From CAZJJK01 sp964546285 (GTDB lineage: Bacteria; Spirochaetota; Spirochaetia; Treponematales; Breznakiellaceae): 42,550 nucleotides of DNA. Numbering within the stretch: position 1 is the stretch's first letter; every line of letters starts with the position of its first letter. The translations under genes and the position numbers were made by a program. The stretch is from contig CAZJJK010000013.1 of the NCBI GenBank assembly GCA_964546285.1, positions 1-42,550 on the forward strand, read 5' to 3'. Under the pieces are notes generated by a model, which saw only the letters and a program-made list of their open reading frames with translations, made no database searches and was not told the origin of the DNA. Shown in pieces: positions 1 to 10,371 of the stretch.

Positions 1-75
1 CCCTTCCTCAATTTACCCGGCTTCCTATTTGCCAACGGGCTGTTGGACAATTTAGCCATCCCCATATTAGAATAA
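1..75 (+). CDS. C-terminal tail of an unidentified upstream gene (partial)
   Basis: Frame 1 is open from the window edge to a TAA at 73-75 and would encode 24 residues rich in Leu, Phe and Pro, ending in IPILE. It lies 51 bases before the next start on the same strand. Frame 3 is also open here, so the call rests only on position and a natural-looking composition. No family can be recognised from so short a tail. Confidence 0.3.
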   Translation, partial: PFLNLPGFLFANGLLDNLAIPILE

Positions 76-126
76 AGGCTTCTTGCTCGGTTTTGAGCGG
101 AAAGCGGAATGGTGAAGGAGAAAAGG

Positions 127-924
127 ATGTCTATAAGATTTTTCTCGGAAAATCCGGACAAGGCGAAGGCTGAGAAGTTTTTTCTTATCTATACGCCAAT
201 TTGGATGGGCTTTATCGCTATAAGCACTTTTACCGGTTTCATAGGGGGCAATGGCGACTTCGGCGCTATACTCAAATCTCTTGTTGTCGGCTCTCCGCTC
301 TTTATCTATCCCCTGCTGGCGTTCCGTCGGACCGATAAAAACATTCCGTTGGCCAAAACATACTGGCTTAAGGCTAATGTTTTTATCGCGCTCTTAAGCT
401 TCTTTGGAACCTATTTTGGAACGGAATACTTTTTCGATGTTTTAGGCATGGTATATAACTATCCTAATCAAAAGCTGGCTTTTGATTCCGCTTTGCTGGG
501 AAGCGGAACGCAGGTAGTGCCGCTTTCCATGTATTTTACTACTTTGGCGTATTTTATGACCTATCATAGCACCGCCTCAGTCGCTATTCGCGTACTGAGG
601 ACCTCGCCATTGGGCAAAATTAAGATACTCTATCCAGTAATCGTCTTAGCGATAGGCTATGCCTGGGCGTGGTTGGAGACCTTCCTAATGGCAAATCCGC
701 GTAATCAAGAATTCTTTTATTACAAAGATTTAGACAGGATGTTATTATTTGGTTCGCTTATCTATACCAGCTACTTTGTGGTTACCTTCCCGGTATTCCA
801 CGCTATTGACGAAAAAAAGGACAAACCCTGGAGCTTGGCCAAAACGGCGGTAGCCGCTTTAGCTTGTTCTATGGCTGTCTTTTATCTCCTTGACTTCTGG
901 GCTTTGGCGATCGGAACTTTATAG
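127..924 (+). CDS. Cycloeucalenol cycloisomerase-like membrane protein
   Basis: The protein (265 aa) is hydrophobic, with about six membrane segments. It matches, in order, the landmarks I know from plant cycloeucalenol cycloisomerase (CPI1): N-terminal NP-K---EKFFL-YTP-W, central YW-KAN followed by a G-YF-T-YFF-VLG-Y stretch, a YH-aSv-lR-lR block, then a Y--A-LET block, an F-YY-D-D-M block, and C-terminal FP-F--iDE with a final LD-W segment. In plants the enzyme opens the 9beta,19-cyclopropane ring of cycloeucalenol in sterol synthesis. Family membership is clear by eye. The substrate here is unknown, as no other sterol gene is visible. An ATG at 109 is in frame, but AAGGAG at 115-120 sits 6 bases before the ATG at 127, so I chose 127. 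The gene looks somewhat more AT-rich than its neighbours, which would fit transfer. Confidence 0.8.
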   Translation: MSIRFFSENPDKAKAEKFFLIYTPIWMGFIAISTFTGFIGGNGDFGAILKSLVVGSPLFIYPLLAFRRTDKNIPLAKTYWLKANVFIALLSFFGTYFGTEYFFDVLGMVYNYPNQKLAFDSALLGSGTQVVPLSMYFTTLAYFMTYHSTASVAIRVLRTSPLGKIKILYPVIVLAIGYAWAWLETFLMANPRNQEFFYYKDLDRMLLFGSLIYTSYFVVTFPVFHAIDEKKDKPWSLAKTAVAALACSMAVFYLLDFWALAIGTL

Positions 925-928
925 GATA

Positions 929-956
929 GGCCCGGCCAGCCGAGGCTGGCCGGGCC
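929..956. terminator. 12-bp perfect hairpin between convergent genes
   Basis: A GC-rich 12-base stem (929-940 pairing with 945-956) closes a CGAG loop, 5 bases after the stop of the plus-strand gene and 20 bases after the stop of the minus-strand gene. Position and symmetry fit a terminator serving both convergent units. No clear run of T follows on either strand, so it may act as a blocking or mRNA-end-protecting stem rather than a classic intrinsic terminator. Confidence 0.6.
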
Positions 957-976
957 ATGGCGAGCATCCTTTCAGT

Positions 977-2239
977 TTATATATCCGGCGCTTCCCGCAG
1001 GACATAATCTTCCGCTTCTTTGCTCCAAAGGCCATTATGGCGTTCGCATATAGCGGCTAGAGCGGCGTAAAAGGGTTCGGTTTGACCATGTTTTGCGAAA
1101 TCGGCGATAGCCACTAGATCCATTTTTTTATGGGTATAGATCAACTTTTTCCCGCCGGGAATAACGTCCAAGCGGAGGGTAGTGTCTGGAACGGCGTTTA
1201 ATCCGCCAACATGCGTAATCATGAATACCGGGTTTATCCGTCCGTCCGCCATCATCGCTAGGGCTTCAATCATGTCATCCGTGTTGCCGCCGGAGGTTCC
1301 GACCAGATGATGAGACGCGTAGTGAACATTATAGAAGTTGAGCGCCGCTGAAAACGAGGGATCGGTGGGGCCCGCGAAAAAATTCAAGCAGCCGTCCTGT
1401 CCTAGCAGCCGGTCGCCTAATTCCACTACGGCCTTGACCGGCGCGAATACAAAAACATCGTCATAGAGTTTACCTCCATTGAGCTCTCGCAGGTAGCTTT
1501 CTGGATCGCTCAGGTTCTTTGTGTTAACATATAAGAGTTCGACGCCCCGCTTTTTCGCCTCGGCCACGCTTAACAGAGCTTCAGCCCGCCTTAAACGCTC
1601 GTCATCGATATCGGTAACGACCAGCCTGCTTGGTTTTATATCCGCGTGCAGAGCGTAGTCTATAGCGCTAAGCCCCATAGGGCCGACTCCGGCGAGGAGG
1701 GCGAGCGACCCGCCGGGGACTATCCCCATACGGTGAACATAGGAACCGCCCGTGCTGTGGTATTGGGCGTGGAAGGCGCCAATAACGCAGGAAACCGGCT
1801 CGGATAGAGAACCCATGAAAAAATTATCGGCCTTATACTCAAGCAGACAGCCCAGTTCCATGACTTCGGATGGAATAATTATCCAAGTAGCGTCCCCACC
1901 GATGTATTCATAGGAATAACCGGGGGCCCATAAGCTCCCCTGGTAGTTTAAAGCGGGCTGGATAGCGAATTTCGCGCCGACACGGAACGTATCTTTCCAT
2001 TTTTCCCCAACTTTCTCAATCAGGCCGCAGAATTCATGGCCGACTATGATGGGGTTTTTAGCCAGATCGTGACGAACCCGTTTATGAGCGGCGCCCTGTA
2101 TGGCTAATTTATGGCTAGACATACAGATAGAATCGGAAACAACCTTGGCTAGGATTTCATCGTCTTTTAGATCCGGAAGTTCAAATTCTTCCAGTCTGAG
2201 GTCGTTAACGCCATGCAGTCGTATGGCTTTGGTCTTCAT
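977..2239 (-). CDS. Zinc-dependent alcohol dehydrogenase, L-sorbose-1-phosphate reductase (SorE)-like
   Basis: This 420-aa medium-chain dehydrogenase has the GroES-like half first (Cys at SICMS near residue 39, GHE near 67-69 as catalytic zinc ligands) and a Rossmann half with a GVGPMG nucleotide-binding loop near 185. The structural-zinc four-cysteine loop of classical alcohol dehydrogenases is missing. The overall pattern (APGYSYEYIGGDATWIIIP, SLSEPVSCVIGAFHA, VTDIDDERL) is what I know from SorE-type proteins, which interconvert L-sorbose 1-phosphate and glucitol 6-phosphate. It is the last gene of the eight-gene minus-strand operon, 9 bases after the kinase gene, with AAGGAG 6 bases before ATG. 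The family is sure; the actual substrate is inference. Confidence 0.8.
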   Translation of the reverse strand: MKTKAIRLHGVNDLRLEEFELPDLKDDEILAKVVSDSICMSSHKLAIQGAAHKRVRHDLAKNPIIVGHEFCGLIEKVGEKWKDTFRVGAKFAIQPALNYQGSLWAPGYSYEYIGGDATWIIIPSEVMELGCLLEYKADNFFMGSLSEPVSCVIGAFHAQYHSTGGSYVHRMGIVPGGSLALLAGVGPMGLSAIDYALHADIKPSRLVVTDIDDERLRRAEALLSVAEAKKRGVELLYVNTKNLSDPESYLRELNGGKLYDDVFVFAPVKAVVELGDRLLGQDGCLNFFAGPTDPSFSAALNFYNVHYASHHLVGTSGGNTDDMIEALAMMADGRINPVFMITHVGGLNAVPDTTLRLDVIPGGKKLIYTHKKMDLVAIADFAKHGQTEPFYAALAAICERHNGLWSKEAEDYVLREAPDI

Positions 2240-2248
2240 GCTGACTCC

Positions 2249-3754
2249 TTAAGGGCGTCGTTCAACGTGGCTGAGCCACCGTTTCCGATAGCTGTCTAAC
2301 TTGGCGTTGGCGATTTTCGGGATTTCATGGTAATCCACTGAAAAATCGTCGCTTAGGTCGCCCAGTTCTTTGCCGGTAAGCGCCATTTTCGCTGTCATAG
2401 CCGCGCCAAGAGCGCTCGCTTCCTTTATATCGCTGAGAAAAACACGGTTTCGCGGCAGGGCGGACGATAAAAGAACGTTATACGCTTCGTTTTTGCGGAA
2501 GCCGCCTTCGGTATATAGCTCTTGGCCATCGCTTAGACCAGAACGGCTAAGAGCGCTAAGGGTTTGCATTACGAGGGAAACACGGAGTATCGCGATTCCC
2601 CTGTCATAGGAGGAAAAGCAGGGTGGGCGTTTTCCGCCGGCCTTTAGGTCTCTAAACGTATAATCAACACCGTTTTCGCTAACGCGCGCAGTGGAAAAGG
2701 GGAATTGGCCGGAACCGGGAACCAGTTCCGGCAGTATATACGCGTCATTGGCGAGCATCGCGTCGTACAGTTCGGCGTCGTAAGGGGGTAGCTCATCGCG
2801 TCCATGGATGGCCATAAGGAGAGAAGACCAGGTTTCGAACTCCTGCCCCCCTAGGAAATTCGCGGTTTTTATCGGGCTATTGAAGGCGGAGCGATTATAG
2901 AAGACCACTTTTCCCAATTCGTCGGGGAGAAAACCATAGGTGCTTGTCGGGTTCATGATAACGCACCAGGTCCCGGTAGAGTTTAAGACAAAGCCGCTCT
3001 TCCCCTTTTTCGCGAAATGAGGCAAGAGGGAGGCGTTAGAATCATGAATACCGAGGGTGACAAGGGTGTCAGCGCGAAGGCCCGTTTTCTTGGCGATATC
3101 CGGCGTAATGGTGCCTAGCGTATCCCAGGGCCGATTCAGGATGGCGGGCATTTTATCGTTTAAGCCAAGGTCTTCCGCTACCGTTGACCAGCTGTCGCGT
3201 TCCCAGTCCCAGAGATAGGTGTGACAGCCGACGGAGGTGCCCTCGGTGCCGAAACAGCCGTTTAAGCGCGAAGCCCAATACTGGGGGTAATTGAGAATAT
3301 GCCTGACCTTGGAGTAGGCCTTTGGATAATATTCTTGAGAAAACATAAGACCCTTGGCTAGATTGATCAGGGCATTAAAAGGGGCTGTCCCTGTTATCGC
3401 CTGTAGGGTTTTTCGGTCTCCAAAACGCGTATAAAAGCGTTCATGAAAAGCTTCTCCCGGCTCATGGGTATAGTAAACGCAGGGCAGACAGGGCGATCCG
3501 GCTTCATCAAGCCCGACAAAACTGGCTCCATGTGTGCTGATGGCGATGGCCCGTATCGGAAAGCGTTTGGCGGCTTCGGCCAAGCGTTCCAGATACCAAG
3601 TTTCTATAGCCGGAAGATTATGAGTTTCAAGGCCGTCAAGCATAAGCGGAGGAAAACATCGATATTCGGCGTTAAGCTGGCGCAGGCCTTGGTCATAGAT
3701 AGCCAATTTTTTGTTTGTCATGCCGATATCGATGACGGCGATGGCGTAATCCAT
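2249..3754 (-). CDS. FGGY-family carbohydrate kinase
   Basis: The protein (501 aa, usual for FGGY kinases) has the N-terminal phosphate-binding motif DIGMTNKK near residues 9-16, the sugar-binding ISTHGA region near 72, the catalytic-Asp segment LGIHDSNAS near 235, the second phosphate motif NSTGTWC near 258 and a C-terminal EGGFRKN adenosine-binding segment near 415. It should phosphorylate a ketose or polyol with ATP in the cytosol. It looks closest to the rhamnulokinase/fuculokinase branch, but I cannot fix the sugar. It lies 8 bases downstream of the SDR gene and 9 bases upstream of the SorE-like gene, so the three probably handle the same substrate and its phosphate ester. Confidence 0.85.
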   Translation of the reverse strand: MDYAIAVIDIGMTNKKLAIYDQGLRQLNAEYRCFPPLMLDGLETHNLPAIETWYLERLAEAAKRFPIRAIAISTHGASFVGLDEAGSPCLPCVYYTHEPGEAFHERFYTRFGDRKTLQAITGTAPFNALINLAKGLMFSQEYYPKAYSKVRHILNYPQYWASRLNGCFGTEGTSVGCHTYLWDWERDSWSTVAEDLGLNDKMPAILNRPWDTLGTITPDIAKKTGLRADTLVTLGIHDSNASLLPHFAKKGKSGFVLNSTGTWCVIMNPTSTYGFLPDELGKVVFYNRSAFNSPIKTANFLGGQEFETWSSLLMAIHGRDELPPYDAELYDAMLANDAYILPELVPGSGQFPFSTARVSENGVDYTFRDLKAGGKRPPCFSSYDRGIAILRVSLVMQTLSALSRSGLSDGQELYTEGGFRKNEAYNVLLSSALPRNRVFLSDIKEASALGAAMTAKMALTGKELGDLSDDFSVDYHEIPKIANAKLDSYRKRWLSHVERRP

Positions 3755-3762
3755 TGTCTCCC

Positions 3763-5019
3763 CTAATGGAGCATAAGTTGGCCGCCGGTCACGGGGACGG
3801 CTTGCCCGGTTTCGTATTCCTGCTCCACGATATAGTAAATAGCTTTCATGACATCTTCTCCGGCGCAGCCTCGGCCTAAGGGCACCTTCGCTTCATAGTG
3901 CGCCCTGACATCGGCGATGCTTCGGGCTCCCGCGACTTTTCCGGCGGCTAGATATTGGACAAAAAGCCCCTTGTCCTTGTCCGACCACAGCGGTCCGTCA
4001 AAAAAATTGCCGGGGCAGACGGCGTTTACCTTGATTCGATAAGCCACCAGTTCCAACGCGAAGCTGGCGGTAAGTCCTATCCCGCCAAATTTTCCCCCAG
4101 CGTAAGCGCCGTTTTTATTTGATCCCGCCAAGCCAGATTTGGAATTTATCTGGATTATATCCGTATACCAAGCTGGCGCGGTTCGCCATTGGCGGCGCAA
4201 TAGTCCGCCGCCATGCTTAGCCACCAGGAAAAACCCGATATAATTCACGTCCGTCACGAGCTTGAAGCTGTCCAGGTCTTGCTCTAAAACGCTTCCCGCT
4301 TTAAGGATTCCGGCGTTGCTTATCACCAGGTCTAAACCGCCAAGGGTTTTGGCCACGGTCTGGAAAGCCGCTTCCACGGATTTTTCTTTTGTCACATCGA
4401 TGGCCAAGGGAAAGACGCGGGTTTTGCCGAAAGACGCGTTGAGCTCCTTGGCGAGCGCCTCGGCGCCGTCACGGTTGATATCCGCCGCGAAAACCAAGGC
4501 GCCGGACGCGGCCAAGCCTCGGACAATTTCCTCGCCGAAGCCCTGGGCGCCGCCGGTAACCAGGGCTATCTTGCCGTCAACGACCCGTGAACGCTCGGTG
4601 GCCGAGCGTTTCTCGCTGTGAAGGGAGGGCGGCGCGAAAACGATAGCGGAAGCGTCGCCGCGGTCCGCGCGGCTTTTCGCGTCTTCCAGATCGGCGCCGA
4701 ACCAATACGCGCTGGTCTTGCCTCCCACGCTGACAAGGGCGCACGAGGGTAAACGGATAGGGGCGCGGTCGCCGGCCGCGGCCGCGGCGGCGCCGCTCAA
4801 GGCGTGATCAAAGGTCCAGGAATCAAAGGTTTCGGTTAATAGCCGCGCCGCGCCGCCTTCGTCAAGGCCTTTCTCGCCGACGACGGAATCAAAATTCACC
4901 GTAAGAGCTTCCGCCGGTATGGTTTTTAGCGCTTTTAAGCTTTTATAGACAACGCGGGGGCGTTTTGACGAGCGTAGGGAAAGGCCGCGGAGCAGCGGCA
5001 TGATAATATGATCCATCAT
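3763..5019 (-). CDS. Short-chain dehydrogenase with about 145-residue N-terminal extension
   Basis: Residues from about 150 to the end (418) form a complete SDR domain: TGGAQGFG cofactor loop, an Asp at the end of beta-2 (AADIN) suggesting NAD(H), SNAG, catalytic Ser in IQINSKSG, YAGGK catalytic Tyr/Lys, and a C-terminal TGQAVPVTGG as in sorbitol-6-phosphate 2-dehydrogenases. The first ~145 residues are not SDR; their placement resembles the region before the SDR domain in RhaD-type aldolase/dehydrogenase fusions, but I see no aldolase metal-site histidine cluster. Likely role: oxidation of a polyol (phosphate) to a ketose. The start ATG has GGAGG 5 bases upstream and overlaps the PHP gene stop by 4 bases (ATGA), so translation is probably coupled. 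Confidence 0.85.
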   Translation of the reverse strand: MMDHIIMPLLRGLSLRSSKRPRVVYKSLKALKTIPAEALTVNFDSVVGEKGLDEGGAARLLTETFDSWTFDHALSGAAAAAAGDRAPIRLPSCALVSVGGKTSAYWFGADLEDAKSRADRGDASAIVFAPPSLHSEKRSATERSRVVDGKIALVTGGAQGFGEEIVRGLAASGALVFAADINRDGAEALAKELNASFGKTRVFPLAIDVTKEKSVEAAFQTVAKTLGGLDLVISNAGILKAGSVLEQDLDSFKLVTDVNYIGFFLVAKHGGGLLRRQWRTAPAWYTDIIQINSKSGLAGSNKNGAYAGGKFGGIGLTASFALELVAYRIKVNAVCPGNFFDGPLWSDKDKGLFVQYLAAGKVAGARSIADVRAHYEAKVPLGRGCAGEDVMKAIYYIVEQEYETGQAVPVTGGQLMLH

Positions 5020-6473
5020 GAAATCCTCCGTCGCCCTATAGTAGCGGCGATGTCGGCTAAGCCGCTAGATGGTGTCGATAAAAGGCTAAAGCCGGCCTGG
5101 CCTTTCGTAAGGGTCGTTCCAGCTTGGGCTAGGTCGTCGGCGGCTATGGCACGGCCCGCGGCGGCGTACGCGGCTATTCGGGCGGCTAGGCCGTGGGCGG
5201 CCAGGCCGCAAGCGGCCAGCGGATTGTCCGGGTGGAAAAAACCTAAGGCGGGATCGAATTCGGAAAGACACTCATGAGCAACAAGGGCCCAGGTACTGTC
5301 GATAAGATGGCGAAATTCGGCCTGGCGGACCTCCGGACAATTAAAGCTTTGCCGGGAACTATTGATGTCGACGCCCGATATTTCTATAAAACCGTGTTCG
5401 GCGCACAGGCGGCGCACCCGCCGTAATTGATCAAGGCTGTTCCGGGGCGGCATATACGCTATCGCCCGGTATCCGATATCGGCCAGTTCGTCAAAGAGCT
5501 CGTCGAGATACGCGTCCTCGAACTTTTCCGCCTTTTTATCGCCGGTAGGCGATTCGCCGACATCGCCCAAATAGGCGTAAGCCGGTACCGCCCCGATGTC
5601 CATGGCAAAGGCTACCACTTGACGAGCCGGCAAACATTCGGCCTCATCCGGCTGGATGAACACGCTGTCCAGAAAGGCGGCTTTAAGAAAGCCGATTAGG
5701 TCAAAGCGATAGTGGATGTTATCGGGTTCGGCCAAGCGGCGGGCCGTTGACTCTGGCGCCTTCGCGCCTAAACATTGATCCAAACCCTGTATCAGCCGTT
5801 GGCCGCGTCCGTAGCTTTCTATAAGGATATCGGCTAAGGCGGCGAGCAAGTGACGCTCGGTAATGGAGCCGCCATTGGCCGCTTGAGAGCGCGCAGACAC
5901 ATCCTTATCAAAATCGATAGGGCGTAGTCCCGCCGCGGCCAGTCTTTCGTTTATCGCGGCGCTCATCAGCCGGCCGCGTTGGTCGCGCCGCGCCCGAGGC
6001 GCCTTAAGGAAGTCCTCAATCCGCGGTCGCTCCCGTTCGGGTATGCCTTGGATGGTCATATAAGCCAAGCCGGGCGAATCGGGGTTGTTGATTTTCCGAG
6101 CGGCGAAGCGGCCGCCCGCCGTTTTACGGAAGCTTACCCGGAGTTCAAAGCCGGTACAGCAGCCTAAACCAAGCAGACGGCAGGCGGCTCTCATTTCCCC
6201 AGCGGCGGCGATGGAATCATGGTCCACCGAACCGGCGGCCGCCAAGCCCGCATCCCTGGCCTTAAGGGCCGCCATAGTCGGCGTATAGGGACTGAAACTG
6301 TAAATAGTGTGGATATGGTTGTTGATTTCGGCGAAAGGGGAGGGCGCGGTCGGCGCCTGTGTCTCACGCGAAGAACGCCGGACGGCTTCATAGGCGGCTA
6401 AAGCCGCCAAACGCTCTTCCGCCCTTAGCGCCGGGTCGTTTATACGCTCCAAAGGGGTTTGGGCTTTGTCCAC
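5016..6473 (-). CDS. PHP-domain metal-dependent phosphoesterase-like protein
   Basis: The N-terminal part carries PHP-domain signatures: NNHIHT (His53, His55), VDHDS (Asp84-His85-Asp86) and Glu110 in GFELR. A later ISGVDINSSRQSF segment near 390 would supply further metal ligands. PHP proteins use two or three metals to hydrolyse phosphoesters. At 485 aa it is far longer than histidinol phosphatase (about 270), and the middle and C-terminal parts (FEDAYLDELFDEL, YMPPRNSLDQLRRV) look like a distinct subfamily that I associate with sugar-catabolic operons of gut bacteria; no activity is known to me. The start is GTG at 6473, with an AGGA overlapping the E1 stop. It could be a sugar-phosphate phosphatase for an operon intermediate. 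Confidence 0.8.
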   Translation of the reverse strand: MDKAQTPLERINDPALRAEERLAALAAYEAVRRSSRETQAPTAPSPFAEINNHIHTIYSFSPYTPTMAALKARDAGLAAAGSVDHDSIAAAGEMRAACRLLGLGCCTGFELRVSFRKTAGGRFAARKINNPDSPGLAYMTIQGIPERERPRIEDFLKAPRARRDQRGRLMSAAINERLAAAGLRPIDFDKDVSARSQAANGGSITERHLLAALADILIESYGRGQRLIQGLDQCLGAKAPESTARRLAEPDNIHYRFDLIGFLKAAFLDSVFIQPDEAECLPARQVVAFAMDIGAVPAYAYLGDVGESPTGDKKAEKFEDAYLDELFDELADIGYRAIAYMPPRNSLDQLRRVRRLCAEHGFIEISGVDINSSRQSFNCPEVRQAEFRHLIDSTWALVAHECLSEFDPALGFFHPDNPLAACGLAAHGLAARIAAYAAAGRAIAADDLAQAGTTLTKGQAGFSLLSTPSSGLADIAATIGRRRIS

Positions 6474-6481
6474 GCCGGTTC

Positions 6482-8938
<2,457 letters not shown>

Positions 8939-8962
8939 AATTTCCTCCGATGCCTAGCTTCG

Positions 8963-10363
8963 TTAATCCAAGCTCCACGCCGCGTCTCGGATCAATTCGC
9001 AGACTGTCGGGTGGGGGAAAATAATTTGCTTAAGATCCGCGGCGCGCAGTTCCATCTCAATCGCCGCCGCGCCGCCCCAAACGAATTCCGAAGCGTACGG
9101 GCCAAGCGCGTGAAGTCCGAGTAGTCTACCGGCGCGGCCATTTTCCTTTTCAGCGATAAGTTTTACGGCGCCCGGCGCGGCGAAACCCCGCTCAGCCGCG
9201 AAACGGCCGGATAGTTTCATTGGGACAAGCGCCGTTTTTACCTGGTAACCGGCGGCGCTAGCTTCGGCTTCGTTTAGGCCGACGCCAGCCGCTTCCGTCA
9301 GACCGTAAACTACCCAGGGTATAGCCGTATAGCGCATACGCTCGGAGGCCGATTCGCCGCCTCCCTCCTGATTGGCGAGTGTCGCCTGGATGTCGGCGGC
9401 GGCCACTTCCGCCATGCGGTAGGCTGAATGGGCCAGCAGACTCCGTCCGGTACTATCTCCCGCCGCCCAAACGCCGCTTAGGTTAGTCCTCATTCGGTCA
9501 TCGGTACGCACCCCTGATGGGCTTATATCAAGGCCTATATCCTGTGCGCCCCAGCCTGTACTATTTGGTCTTCGGCCAGCCGCCATCAATACGAGATCAG
9601 CGTGTATAGTCCCTGGGGCGCCGGTTTTATCGGTATAAAACACCGAAGCCCCTTCTATCTTATCAACCCTGTGGCCTAGAAGGAATTCCACCGGCTTAAG
9701 AGCCCGGCGGAGCAGGGGCGCTATATCGGCGTCCATAAAGGGAACGATTTCATCCATCATTTCGATAACGGTCACGTCCGAGCCAAGCGCCGAAAAAAGC
9801 CCGGCGAATTCCACGCCGATAACGCCGCCGCCTATGACGCATAGTCTTTTTGGCGGCTCTTCCAGCCTGAGTATGCCGGTAGAGTCAAGTACCAAGGGAT
9901 TGTCCTTCGCGCCTGGAATGGGCGGCGTAAGCGGGGATGAACCGGTCGCGACAAGAACGGCCCGGGCGCTGTACTCCAGCTCCCCGCCAGCGGCGCCGCT
10001 GACGCCGATACGATCCCGCGCTAATAAGCGCCCTTCGCCGGCGACTATTTCCACCTTTGCGCCGCGCAGCTGGGCGGCGACGCCGGAGCGTAATTTGGCG
10101 ATGACATCGGCCTTTCTTTCCCGCATAACGCTGTAATCGTAGGAAAGGGCTTCGGTTTTTATGCCATACTTCGCGCCTTCCTTGGCGTGGCTATACAGCT
10201 TGGCGCAATGAAGCAAGGTTTTTGTGGGAATGCAGCCGACGTTGAGGCAGACGCCGCCTAGTTCGGCTTTTTCAAGCAACAAAACGCGGCGGCCGCTTTG
10301 GCCTAAACGCTGAGCGGCGGTGTAGCCGGCTGGTCCGCCGCCAAGGATAGCTATATCGTACAT
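8963..10363 (-). CDS. lpdA: Dihydrolipoyl dehydrogenase (E3)
   Basis: The protein is 466 aa, the usual length. It shows an N-terminal FAD loop GGGPAG, the redox disulfide in GGVCLNVGCIPTK (Cys39, Cys44), an NAD loop GGGVIGVEFA near 180, a second FAD motif VWAAGDSTG near 300 and a C-terminal dimer-interface HPTVCE His-Glu pair. It reoxidises dihydrolipoamide on E2 and reduces NAD+. It sits between E2 (8 bases upstream) and E1 (24 bases downstream), so it is the dedicated E3 of this operon. AGGAGA lies 6 bases before ATG. Confidence 0.93.
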   Translation of the reverse strand: MYDIAILGGGPAGYTAAQRLGQSGRRVLLLEKAELGGVCLNVGCIPTKTLLHCAKLYSHAKEGAKYGIKTEALSYDYSVMRERKADVIAKLRSGVAAQLRGAKVEIVAGEGRLLARDRIGVSGAAGGELEYSARAVLVATGSSPLTPPIPGAKDNPLVLDSTGILRLEEPPKRLCVIGGGVIGVEFAGLFSALGSDVTVIEMMDEIVPFMDADIAPLLRRALKPVEFLLGHRVDKIEGASVFYTDKTGAPGTIHADLVLMAAGRRPNSTGWGAQDIGLDISPSGVRTDDRMRTNLSGVWAAGDSTGRSLLAHSAYRMAEVAAADIQATLANQEGGGESASERMRYTAIPWVVYGLTEAAGVGLNEAEASAAGYQVKTALVPMKLSGRFAAERGFAAPGAVKLIAEKENGRAGRLLGLHALGPYASEFVWGGAAAIEMELRAADLKQIIFPHPTVCELIRDAAWSLD

Positions 10364-10371
10364 GGCGTCTC

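Noticed and set aside
3443..3766. Plus-strand frame opposite the FGGY kinase, and many similar frames (for example 4262-4621, 7247-7510, 8199-8489, 22730-23038)
   Set aside because: They lie antisense to genes with clear family motifs, and none shows a recognisable family or a ribosome site. They are shadows caused by the base composition.
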